A DNA stretch of 20,569 nt, taken from IMG/VR virus record IMGVR_UViG_3300037808_000510, positions 1 through 20,569 of that record; one strand, given 5' to 3'. The stretch comes from a virus. Shown piece by piece: positions 1 through 5,518 of the stretch (its first letter is position 1; each line of letters opens with the position of its first letter). Under the pieces are notes generated by a model that worked only from the letters and a program-made list of their open reading frames with translations, did not search any database and was not told the DNA's origin. Position numbers and translations under genes: made by a program.

Positions 1-1
1 G

Positions 2-40
2 TGGAATGTTAACGCGAGATACGCATACTTGGGGGTGTAG
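2..40 (+). CDS. C-terminal end of a truncated upstream gene (uncertain)
   Basis: The frame is open from the window edge to a TAG at 38-40 and would encode the last 12 residues of a protein (ending in RYAYLGV). The next gene starts 39 bases later behind a clear ribosome binding site, which fits an operon that continues to the left. The piece is too short to assign a family. It could equally be non-coding leader sequence, since another frame is also briefly open here. Confidence 0.3.
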   Translation, partial: WNVNARYAYLGV

Positions 41-79
41 ACGAGACCGACGACGAACCCGAACACCGAGGAGACCGAC

Positions 80-163
80 ATGACCCGCCGAGACTACCTG
101 ATCGACCTAGCCTGCGCCCTGCTGTTTGCGCTCGCAGTCTTCGCGCCGGTCTTCTGTCTATGA
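80..163 (+). CDS. 27-residue membrane micro-protein
   Basis: This short gene is called from three features. A strong GAGGAG ribosome binding site lies at 68-73, the ATG is at 80, and the stop overlaps the next start as ATGA at 160-163. The product has a short charged N-terminus (MTRRDY) and one hydrophobic stretch from about residue 7 to the end, finishing in FCL, so it is probably a single-pass inner-membrane peptide with a cytoplasmic basic end. Small membrane peptides of this kind are common in phage early operons, where some modify host envelope or defence functions. No specific role can be read from the sequence. A second micro-protein of the same style occurs at 3611-3721. Confidence 0.6.
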   Translation: MTRRDYLIDLACALLFALAVFAPVFCL

Positions 164-753
164 GCCGCCACTGGAAAGGCGACGACCTCGAAGCGCACCT
201 CGCCGCCGAGCGCATGGAGAAGCGCAGAGAGGCCAGGCTGTCTTTCATGGACAAGCCCGAACTCATTAACGACTGCTGCGTCAGTTGCGGCAAGATCGGC
301 GGGACCACGCCCCACCTATCAGGCCCACGCGACCCGGCCGGGAATCGCTCCTGCCCAGACTACATGGGGTGCATTGAGCGCCAGAAGGCATTGCTCGAAA
401 AGCGCAAGCGCGAGGCCGAGTCCCCTACGGTTGAGCGTCTCCGCGAGATCTCCAAGGCACTGACAGACGCAGAGCCCGTAGCTGACTGCGGCTGCGGATC
501 CGGCGACAAGTGCGGAACGCCCGAGCACTGCGACCTACGCAGGGCATGGGACGAGACCTTCGACCAACCCGAGCCGCGCCTCGACCTCGTCGCCCATATC
601 CGCGACAAGATCGCGCAGGGCGCCTACGACGGCGACCGGGTCCTCGAAGCCGCCGCCGACGCCTTTGTCCGCTCGACCGAGGCGCGCGACCTCTGCGAGC
701 ACGGAACCCCTCACGACGATTGCACCGAACACAACACCAAGGAGACTGACTAA
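160..753 (+). CDS. Cys-rich hypothetical protein, likely metal-binding
   Basis: This 197-residue protein has no family that I recognise. It carries eleven cysteines in clusters: C39, C40, C43, C65 and C71 (a possible first zinc site), C110, C112, C118 and C124 (a second), and a C-terminal block CEHGTPHDDC at 179-188 followed by a His. A charged helical, possibly coiled-coil stretch (residues about 72-105) links the first two clusters. The repeated Cys pairs suggest structural zinc sites, but no complete known zinc-finger consensus is matched. The ATG is coupled to the preceding micro-protein by an ATGA overlap, and the stop directly abuts the start of the annealase gene, whose ribosome binding site (AAGGAG, 739-744) lies inside this gene. 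The position in front of the recombination module suggests an accessory early function. Confidence 0.75.
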   Translation: MSRHWKGDDLEAHLAAERMEKRREARLSFMDKPELINDCCVSCGKIGGTTPHLSGPRDPAGNRSCPDYMGCIERQKALLEKRKREAESPTVERLREISKALTDAEPVADCGCGSGDKCGTPEHCDLRRAWDETFDQPEPRLDLVAHIRDKIAQGAYDGDRVLEAAADAFVRSTEARDLCEHGTPHDDCTEHNTKETD

Positions 754-1734
754 ATGTCCAACCAGAAGCTCTACGCCGCGCTGATCGCGGCCCAGCGCGA
801 GGCGCAAACCGTCCCGAAGGACGGGAAGAACGATCACTTCGGCTTCAGTTACACGAAGGCCGACACAATGTATAGGCACGGCAAGGCCTTGCTGAACCGC
901 CACGGCCTCGCGCTCATGCCGCTAGGCCTGACGACGAGCCACCACGTTGCGCCGACCTCGGTGATCGACGCGGGCGTCCGCAAGATCGCCGACATGCTCG
1001 AATACGACGTGACCCGCGCATTCAAGCTCGTCCACGAGTCCGGGGGCTCCGAGGAGTTCACGTTCACTTGGCCGGTCGACCTCGCCGGGGGGAAGAAGAG
1101 CCGAGACAAGAGCGTCGCCGCCGCCGACACGACCCTCCTGTCCTACGCCTACCGCGACCTCCTCGCGCTGGGGCGACTCGGAGAGGGCGAGGTCGACGCG
1201 CTGACGCCGCTCGTCCGCGACGAGCGCGGAGTCGATCGCAAGGCTGGGAAGGTCGAGATAAGGCCGCTCGGCGAGCATACCGCCGCGTCGAGCCATGCGG
1301 AGCGCGAGGCGCTCGCGGCCGCCCAAGAGCTTGCAGAACTGGCAAAGGCCGAGGCCGCCCTCGGCTGGGAGTCGAAGATCGAAGACGCCGCCGAGCGCAA
1401 GGCGATCCAAGACCTCGCGAAAGAGGAGGAGGTCGAGCACGCGCAGAAGGTCCTGGAGACCGTCCCGCTCGGCGCGGACGACTTCGAGTCGCGCGGCTGG
1501 GAGCCCGAGATTGCCGAGGAGATCGCCGCTATCGACGACACCGACCCGGTCGCCAGGGCGGTCGTGAATCACCTCGCGAAGCTCTGCACGTTCGCCCACG
1601 GGATCAAAGGGGCCGCAGCGAAGAAGCGGCTCACCGAGGACTACGCGAAGGTCGGCGTCGACATTAAGATCAAGCAGACGCCGACAGGCACTCAACTCAA
1701 ACAGTGGGCCATGTCGGCCCTCCTGCCTTTCTAA
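754..1734 (+). CDS. erf: ERF-family single-strand annealing protein
   Basis: This 326-residue protein has the layout of the ERF superfamily of phage recombinases, which anneal complementary single strands during recombination and genome circularisation. Residues 8-57 match the family N-terminus: a helix with AQREAQTVPKDGKN, then an HFGFSYTKADTMYRHGKALL segment and HGLALMP. Residues about 88-108 give the sheet segment with the FKLVHESGG motif. Residues 118-148 give the end of the core (DKSVAAADTTLLSYAYRDLLAL), corresponding to the usual GSAITYAxRYxL block, although here the canonical G-S-A-I is replaced by A-D-T-T. The region after about residue 165 is charged and helical and probably regulates or recruits partners. 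The ATG follows the previous stop without a gap, with AAGGAG 9 bases upstream. An ssDNA-binding protein and an exonuclease-like gene follow directly, which is the usual partnership. Confidence 0.88.
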   Translation: MSNQKLYAALIAAQREAQTVPKDGKNDHFGFSYTKADTMYRHGKALLNRHGLALMPLGLTTSHHVAPTSVIDAGVRKIADMLEYDVTRAFKLVHESGGSEEFTFTWPVDLAGGKKSRDKSVAAADTTLLSYAYRDLLALGRLGEGEVDALTPLVRDERGVDRKAGKVEIRPLGEHTAASSHAEREALAAAQELAELAKAEAALGWESKIEDAAERKAIQDLAKEEEVEHAQKVLETVPLGADDFESRGWEPEIAEEIAAIDDTDPVARAVVNHLAKLCTFAHGIKGAAAKKRLTEDYAKVGVDIKIKQTPTGTQLKQWAMSALLPF

Positions 1735-1760
1735 CACCACCACCGAAACCGAGGAATACC

Positions 1761-2246
1761 ATGAGAGTCCCAGCTAAATCCAAGCGCCCCACGCAGGGGA
1801 ACCGCAGCAACGTGAACTTCGACGACTACGACTGGAGCGTCGAGCCCGAGCCTGGCTGGAACGAAGGCGTCGTGATCAAGGCAGACGAGGGCACGTCCAA
1901 GGCCGGGAACGAAATGATCACGCTCGTCTTCGGGATCGAGTCCCGCAGCGACCTCCCCGGAGCGGTCGGCGGTCGCGTCTCCTTCTGGGTCCATGACTAC
2001 ACGATCGACGAAGTCCTCGCGTGCTTGGTCCCGGAGCAGAACGAGAACGAGGAGGCCTTCGACCTCACGCCGAAGAGCCTCATGTTCAAACGCTGCGCCT
2101 TGCTGATCGAGGAGGACGTCGAGTATCAGCGCAGGGACGGACGGAAGTCCTACAAGGTCGAGAAGCTCGCGACGCTCGAGGCCGCCGCCGGAGAACTCAC
2201 CGCCGCCGGAGAGGGCGACGACTCAGACGACGAGGACTTGATCTAG
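1761..2246 (+). CDS. DUF669-like ssDNA-binding protein
   Basis: The product is 161 residues. The ATG at 1761 is preferred over an in-frame ATG at 1704, because GAGGAA lies at 1751-1756 and the upstream extension would run through the end of the annealase gene in another frame with a low-complexity sequence. Residues 28-60 (GWNEGVVIKADEGTSKAGNEM, then ITLVFGIES) match the opening strands of DUF669-type phage proteins, which are OB-fold-like and found beside recombinases. A second β-rich section follows, and the chain ends in an acidic tail (DDSDDEDLI) resembling the C-terminal tip of bacterial SSB, which binds partner proteins. The likely role is coating ssDNA for the ERF annealase. Its stop is one base before the nuclease start. 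The family assignment is by pattern only. Confidence 0.75.
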   Translation: MRVPAKSKRPTQGNRSNVNFDDYDWSVEPEPGWNEGVVIKADEGTSKAGNEMITLVFGIESRSDLPGAVGGRVSFWVHDYTIDEVLACLVPEQNENEEAFDLTPKSLMFKRCALLIEEDVEYQRRDGRKSYKVEKLATLEAAAGELTAAGEGDDSDDEDLI

Positions 2247-2247
2247 C

Positions 2248-3363
2248 ATGGCCGTCAAACTCCCCACCCTCTCGCCCTCTCGTCTGTCGTCCGCACTCAT
2301 GTGCGGGCGGCAGGCCCGACTCAACTCGCAGCACGGCCAAGGCCCGCCCGGTGCGCCCGCGCTGATCGGGTCGCTCGTTCACCGCGTCCTAGAGATCGCC
2401 GCCGAGTGCGGCGGGAAGGTCGGCCCCTCGACGTTCCTGCGGATCCTCGCAGCGGAGACCCCTGACTACGAGATCGGCGCTGCTGCTGGGCTGATCCTCG
2501 CCGACATGGACCCGGTCGACTTCTCGCGAACGATCGAGACCGAGAAGCGGTTCAGCGATCACGTCAAATACGGGTTCAGGTATCGCGGGATCATTGACCG
2601 GATCGACCAGCGGACGCCGTCGAAGATCAGGATCACCGACTACAAGTCAGGCGCGTGCAAGACCCGCGCTGAGCTCGAGGGCGCAGCCCAGACGCTCGTC
2701 TACCTATCGTGGGCCGTGGAAGAATACGGCACGGAAGACGTCACCATGATCTACCACTACGTCTCGGCAGGTATCTCGATCAAGATCGGATACGACGAGG
2801 AGAAGGTTGAGGCCGGGCTAAGCCGAGCAGGTGACCTATACAGGGCATTCCTCGACGAAGAGAACCCCGAGCCGACCATGGGCGACTCGTGCGCCTGGTG
2901 CTCGCACAAGGCCGGCTGTTCGATTGTCGAGGCGCAACTCGAAGGCGTCGCGTATCCTACACCATGGGACGGCCTCGGAATGACGGACCTCGTCGCGCTG
3001 CGGCAGCAGGTCGCGGGAGACGCTAAAATGCTGGAGAGCGCACGCAAGGGGATCGACAAGACGATCCTGGGCAAGCTCAACGAGGACGAGGTCGAATCGT
3101 GGGCTCCGGCGGGATCGCCCTACTCTGTCAAGATCACGAGCCGCTCGTCGAAGAAGGTTCTTCCGGCCGCCCTGCCGACGATCTCGAAGTCCCTGGGCAT
3201 TCCGCTCCTCGACCTCGTCGAGCGGTCCTGCTCGATCTCGGCCCCTAAGTTGACGAAGCTCGTCAAGGGCAACGTCGCGGCAGAGGGCGCGCTAAGCCTG
3301 AACACGACCAAGCAGGCCGGAGCGAAGTTCCTCAAGGTCACGTCAAAGGGTGGCCTGCTTTGA
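2248..3363 (+). CDS. PD-(D/E)XK nuclease, RecB/Cas4-like, with 4Fe-4S cysteines
   Basis: This 371-residue protein shows the motifs of the RecB-type exonuclease family (PDDEXK_1, as in Cas4 and the AddB C-terminus). They are a GSLVH motif with H45, GIIDRID with D117, DYKSG with D131 and K133, and a QxxxY motif with Q148 and Y152. Four cysteines are placed as in the iron-sulfur nucleases: C19 near the N-terminus and C215, C218 and C224 in a CxxCx5C cluster downstream of the active site. Such enzymes resect DNA ends to make ssDNA for an annealase, and the gene follows the ERF and ssDNA-binding genes with a one-base gap. The C-terminal 130 residues, after about 240, are lysine- and serine-rich and match nothing I recognise. 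They could be a DNA- or partner-binding extension. Confidence 0.85.
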   Translation: MAVKLPTLSPSRLSSALMCGRQARLNSQHGQGPPGAPALIGSLVHRVLEIAAECGGKVGPSTFLRILAAETPDYEIGAAAGLILADMDPVDFSRTIETEKRFSDHVKYGFRYRGIIDRIDQRTPSKIRITDYKSGACKTRAELEGAAQTLVYLSWAVEEYGTEDVTMIYHYVSAGISIKIGYDEEKVEAGLSRAGDLYRAFLDEENPEPTMGDSCAWCSHKAGCSIVEAQLEGVAYPTPWDGLGMTDLVALRQQVAGDAKMLESARKGIDKTILGKLNEDEVESWAPAGSPYSVKITSRSSKKVLPAALPTISKSLGIPLLDLVERSCSISAPKLTKLVKGNVAAEGALSLNTTKQAGAKFLKVTSKGGLL

Positions 3364-3614
3364 GCAGCATGGGCAGAGACCAGATCGAGCCCGTGCATTA
3401 CACCGAGCCCGACGGCATGGGAGGGACGATCACACCGTACGTCGGCCCGACCGTCTCCTTCGCTGCCGACGCCGTCGAACCGTCAGCCGACTACGCCGAC
3501 GTGATCGCGTTCGTCATGCGGCGGACGGGCTGCAAGCCGTCGATCGCGGAGTCGATCGTCGGCGAGGTCGCCGCGTGGCTCAACGCCGGCGAGTTGAAGA
3601 GGTCGGAAGCATGA
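3360..3614 (+). CDS. Hypothetical protein, 84 residues
   Basis: I do not recognise this protein. It starts with TTG overlapping the nuclease stop (TTGA). AAAGGG sits about nine bases before the TTG and would be too far from the alternative ATG at 3369, so the TTG start is preferred. The N-terminal half is loop-like and Gly/Pro-rich. The C-terminal half (about residues 42-80) is helical, with the sequence DVIAFVMRRTGCKPSIAESI suggesting a small helix-turn-helix-like or helical-bundle fold. This is not enough to call it a regulator. The stop overlaps the next start as ATGA. Confidence 0.6.
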   Translation: MSSMGRDQIEPVHYTEPDGMGGTITPYVGPTVSFAADAVEPSADYADVIAFVMRRTGCKPSIAESIVGEVAAWLNAGELKRSEA

Positions 3615-3721
3615 CCGAACTCGAACACGACCGCTTCGACTACCTCCTCGTGACAGGGCTATTCTTCCTCTTCTTCGCCGTGGCCTTCGGAATGGTCGAG
3701 GTGGCGAAGTGGATAGCATGA
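3611..3721 (+). CDS. 36-residue single-pass membrane protein
   Basis: The gene is bounded on both sides by ATGA overlaps (3611-3614 and 3718-3721), which strongly supports real, coupled translation. The product has an acidic N-terminus (MTELEHDRFD) and a 20-residue hydrophobic helix rich in Phe and Leu (about residues 12-31), and ends with KWIA. The acidic N-terminus and the lysine after the helix suggest an N-out, C-in orientation. No function can be assigned. Its length and position resemble small phage membrane peptides that act on the host envelope, and a holin-like role is possible but unsupported because no endolysin is visible nearby. Confidence 0.65.
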   Translation: MTELEHDRFDYLLVTGLFFLFFAVAFGMVEVAKWIA

Positions 3722-4107
3722 CGGCGGAAAGGACGTGCTTGCTCCCGGAGTGCAAGAGGACCTGGGTTCCTCGCGACACGCCGGTCGAGCAAATCTACTG
3801 CTCTAGGAGCTGCGCGTCCAAGGCGAGCAGTCGGAGGCCGGACGTTAGGGCGAGGCTCACAGCCAAGCAGACAGCGAAGAGAAACGCAACGACCGGAAGG
3901 GTATGCAGTTACTGTAAGCGCGACGACAACGGCCGTCAGTTCCAGAGCCCTGGCGTCTGCACGCGCTGTGCGCGTGCTAGAGCCCGCAGCAGTTGCGACC
4001 GCTGCGGAGGTCCGTTCTACCGGGTTGCGATCGCTGGGCGCCCGCAGACGGGCTGTCTCGTCGCGTCTGACCTACCGCCTGGATTTGACTGCCGGGACGA
4101 GGTATGA
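3718..4107 (+). CDS. Zinc-finger-like protein with several Cys pairs
   Basis: This protein has 129 residues from the ATG at 3718, which overlaps the preceding stop as ATGA. A GTG nine bases upstream is possible but less likely. Cysteines form successive pairs: C7/C12 with C28/C32 (the CSRSC element resembles FCS/MYM-type or phage zinc-ribbon fingers), C63/C66 with C81/C84 (a second treble-clef or ribbon site), C93/C96 (CDRCGGPF) and C113/C125. Lys/Arg-rich linkers (about residues 39-60 and 84-92) suggest nucleic-acid binding. Similar small zinc proteins near phage replication or HNH genes are frequent, but the catalytic His and Asn of an HNH nuclease are not present, so this is called as a binding protein of unknown target. 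Confidence 0.65.
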   Translation: MTAERTCLLPECKRTWVPRDTPVEQIYCSRSCASKASSRRPDVRARLTAKQTAKRNATTGRVCSYCKRDDNGRQFQSPGVCTRCARARARSSCDRCGGPFYRVAIAGRPQTGCLVASDLPPGFDCRDEV

Positions 4108-4238
4108 GGTCCCGCGCCGTCGAGGAGTCAGGCATGGTCAAGTGCGCGGGCTGCGGCGAACTGAATGCACCAGGCGAGGGCTTCGAGACCTGCTGGCTGA
4201 TAATGAAGCACGACGAGGAAGAGACGGCGGGGACATGA
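4104..4238 (+). CDS. 44-residue zinc-ribbon-like micro-protein
   Basis: This short gene is supported by ATGA overlaps at both ends (4104-4107 with the zinc-finger gene and 4235-4238 with the nuclease gene). The product has CAGC at residues 14-17 and a third Cys at 30, which looks like half or three-quarters of a zinc ribbon. It ends in an acidic stretch (KHDEEETAGT). An internal ATG at codon 11 could be an alternative start (MVKCAGCGEL) and is closer to the usual first-residue pattern of zinc ribbons. The function is unknown. It may work with the Cys-rich neighbours. Confidence 0.55.
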   Translation: MRSRAVEESGMVKCAGCGELNAPGEGFETCWLIMKHDEEETAGT

Positions 4239-4618
4239 GCCGCTGGACGACCGTCAACAAGGCGAAGGCCCGCGCGCGCAAGAGCGGCAAGGTCGGAGGC
4301 ATGAACAAGACCGAGGCAGAATATGCCGGGCGGCTCGAAGGCCACGCACGCCTCGGGTATATCGTATCGTGGGCATTCGAGCGCGTCTCGTTCAAGCTCG
4401 GTGAGGGTTGCTGGTATCGGCCTGACTTCTACGTGGTCGGGAACAATCACGTTGAAATCCACGAGGTCAAAGGGACGCGCGGCTTCAAGCTCGACCCGCA
4501 AGGCCGAGTGAAGCTCCGGGTCGCCGCCGCCCTTCACCCTGAGCTTGTGTTCTTTCAAGCCGTCAAACAAACGAAGAAGGCCGGCGGAGGGTTCGCCGTC
4601 GAGGAGGTGAAGGCATGA
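4235..4618 (+). CDS. DUF1064/resolvase-like PD-(D/E)XK endonuclease
   Basis: This 127-residue protein resembles the small phage nucleases grouped as DUF1064 and the Holliday-junction-resolvase-like PD-(D/E)XK proteins. The order of elements is a basic N-terminus (residues 9-20), NKTEAEYAGRLE with E27 or E29 as the first acidic residue, hydrophobic strands, WYRPDFYVV with D64, and VEIHEVKG with E77 and K79, followed by a basic helix and a final strand (LVFFQAV). These would be the metal-binding and catalytic residues of a structure-specific endonuclease that resolves branched intermediates left by the annealase. The start is the ATG at 4235, coupled by ATGA. An in-frame open stretch further upstream is noise. 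The family identity is inferred from motif spacing, and the exact substrate is not shown. Confidence 0.7.
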   Translation: MSRWTTVNKAKARARKSGKVGGMNKTEAEYAGRLEGHARLGYIVSWAFERVSFKLGEGCWYRPDFYVVGNNHVEIHEVKGTRGFKLDPQGRVKLRVAAALHPELVFFQAVKQTKKAGGGFAVEEVKA

Positions 4619-4833
4619 GCAGACCGAAAATGGGTAGGTCGTCGGCGAATCGCCGAGCGATCAAGCGCTTCAATGCAATGGAGGATTCCGGGTCCGTGCT
4701 CCAGCGCGCCCGGAGAAGGCCGGGGATACTCGCTCACGAGAAGGAGGTCCCCACCTTCGCGCCGGCGAAGGTGAGGCGGAACGACCCGTGTCCGTGCGTG
4801 TCGTCGAAGAAGTTCAAGTGGTGCTGTCTATGA
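4615..4833 (+). CDS. Small SEC-C motif protein
   Basis: This 72-residue protein has a very basic N-terminal half (many Arg, residues 3-38) and a C-terminal SEC-C zinc motif, RNDPCPCVSSKKFKWCC, with C59, C61, C70 and C71. The family consensus has GSGKK where this protein has VSSKK. SEC-C motifs are known from SecA, where they bind SecB and zinc, and they also occur as free-standing tails on many small proteins. The basic N-terminus suggests RNA or DNA contact, or ribosome association. The gene is coupled on both sides by ATGA overlaps (4615-4618 and 4830-4833). Whether it touches the host Sec machinery is not shown by the sequence. Confidence 0.75.
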   Translation: MSRPKMGRSSANRRAIKRFNAMEDSGSVLQRARRRPGILAHEKEVPTFAPAKVRRNDPCPCVSSKKFKWCCL

Positions 4834-5069
4834 GGACCCTACTCGTCGCGCTCGCCCTGCTCGCCGGTTGCTACGCGCCGACGCCGCCCGACATTGAGGT
4901 CGAGCTTCTGCCGGGTGGAGGCGTGAAGATCTGCGGCCCAGTAATCATGAAGGTCGAGGCGGGGACGCTCAAGGTCGAGGCGGGGACGCTCAAGGTCGGG
5001 ACGCAAGCGATCCGCGTCACGGTGACAACGATCGAGCCGGTCAAGCCGGAGCGCGTCGAGCGCTGGTAG
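4830..5069 (+). CDS. Small lipoprotein, possible o-spanin
   Basis: The product has 79 residues starting at the ATG at 4830, which overlaps the SEC-C stop. A longer GTG-start version would place 14 extra residues before the signal peptide and is rejected. The N-terminus MRTLLVALALLAGC is a lipoprotein signal with lipobox LAGC and lipidated C14, followed by Pro-rich residues. The mature part is β-like and contains a duplicated heptapeptide KVEAGTL encoded by an exact 21-bp tandem repeat. Phage lipoproteins of this size at the end of an operon can be outer-membrane spanins (Rz1-like) or superinfection-exclusion lipoproteins. No i-spanin or endolysin is visible nearby, so the spanin idea is weak. 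This is the last gene before the central hairpin. Confidence 0.7.
   Translation: MRTLLVALALLAGCYAPTPPDIEVELLPGGGVKICGPVIMKVEAGTLKVEAGTLKVGTQAIRVTVTTIEPVKPERVERW
4950..4991 (+). repeat. 21-bp tandem repeat, two exact copies
   Basis: Two identical 21-bp units (4950-4970 and 4971-4991) are followed by the first bases of a third (aaggtcgg). The repeat length is a multiple of three, so the lipoprotein frame is kept and the heptapeptide KVEAGTL is doubled. It looks like a recent slippage duplication. Confidence 0.95.
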
Positions 5070-5077
5070 TACACGAA

Positions 5078-5110
5078 GCGACCCGCCGGCTGAGGAGCCC
5101 GGCGGGTCGC
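5078..5110. terminator. Bidirectional hairpin between convergent operons
   Basis: A perfect 12-bp stem, GCGACCCGCCGG at 5078-5089 and CCGGCGGGTCGC at 5099-5110, encloses a 9-base loop. It begins nine bases after the lipoprotein stop and lies 23 bases beyond the stop of the gene converging from the other strand, which is the expected place for a shared terminator. No U-rich tract follows on either strand, so termination may need Rho or another factor, or the hairpin may mainly protect 3' ends. Confidence 0.7.
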
Positions 5111-5133
5111 GACGTCTCTAACGGCGAGGGCCG

Positions 5134-5457
5134 CTAGGCCTTCTTCTTCGCGGCCTTCTTCTTCGCCTTCTTGACGACCTTCTTCGCTGCGGACTCTTTG
5201 CCCCAGACGAAGTAGCGGACGTCGCCCTCGTCGAGGACCTTCGCGTCGGCGGGGATCTCGACTCCATGGTCGGCGCCGACGAGCTTGAGCATTTCGGTCT
5301 CGCCGAAGCCGGCCTGTTCGGCGATCTTCTTCGCCGTCTCGGTCAACTCTTTGACGCGCGCGTTGAGGGCGTTCACTTCCTCGTGCGCCTTCATTGTCAC
5401 TTGCCGAGTCGAGAACGAGAGAAGGCGCTGCACGGGGGTCAGTTGGATCTTAGGCAT
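5134..5457 (-). CDS. Small protein with Lys/Ala histone-H1-like tail
   Basis: This 107-residue protein is the last gene of the virion block. The start at 5457 has AGGAGC five bases upstream (reverse strand). Residues about 22-52 form a charged helix (HEEVNALNARVKELTETAKKI), likely a coiled coil for oligomerisation. Residues 53-88 are a small mixed domain ending in VRYFVWG. The last 18 residues are almost only Lys and Ala, as in histone H1 C-terminal tails and bacterial H1-like proteins, and should bind DNA or another polyanion. Its place after the tail fibre could mean a late DNA-binding, packaging or host-chromatin role, or a fibre chaperone that uses the coiled coil. I do not recognise the family. 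Confidence 0.7.
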   Translation of the reverse strand: MPKIQLTPVQRLLSFSTRQVTMKAHEEVNALNARVKELTETAKKIAEQAGFGETEMLKLVGADHGVEIPADAKVLDEGDVRYFVWGKESAAKKVVKKAKKKAAKKKA

Positions 5458-5479
5458 GGAAAGCTCCTGAGCTTGTAGC

Positions 5480-5515
5480 CGGTTGGTGAGAGCTTGAGTC
5501 TACCACCGTTAACCG
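5480..5515 (-). other. Imperfect hairpin between fibre and downstream gene
   Basis: In the 61-base gap between the fibre stop and the next start, CGGTT+GGTG (5480-5488) can pair with CACC and AACCG (5504-5507 and 5511-5515), leaving a three-base bulge and a 15-base loop. It could reduce read-through or stabilise the fibre message. There is no U tract, and the pairing is weak. Confidence 0.25.
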
Positions 5516-5518
5516 ACG

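Noticed and set aside
1-81. Hydrophobic reverse-strand frame (MSVSSVFGFVVGLVYTPKYAYL) running off the left edge.
   Set aside because: It could be a divergent membrane protein, but it has no ribosome binding site and covers the GAGGAG site and start of the + strand gene. The hydrophobicity follows from the complement of a GA-rich leader.
922-1743. Long reverse-strand open frame of 273 codons opposite the annealase gene.
   Set aside because: It mirrors the strong third-position GC bias of the ERF gene, has no recognisable domain, and lacks the coupling seen for real genes. It is a shadow.
3968-4234. Upstream in-frame extension of the DUF1064-like nuclease.
   Set aside because: The extension is Arg-rich, overlaps two coupled Cys-rich genes, and the ATG at 4235 has an ATGA overlap and matches the family length.
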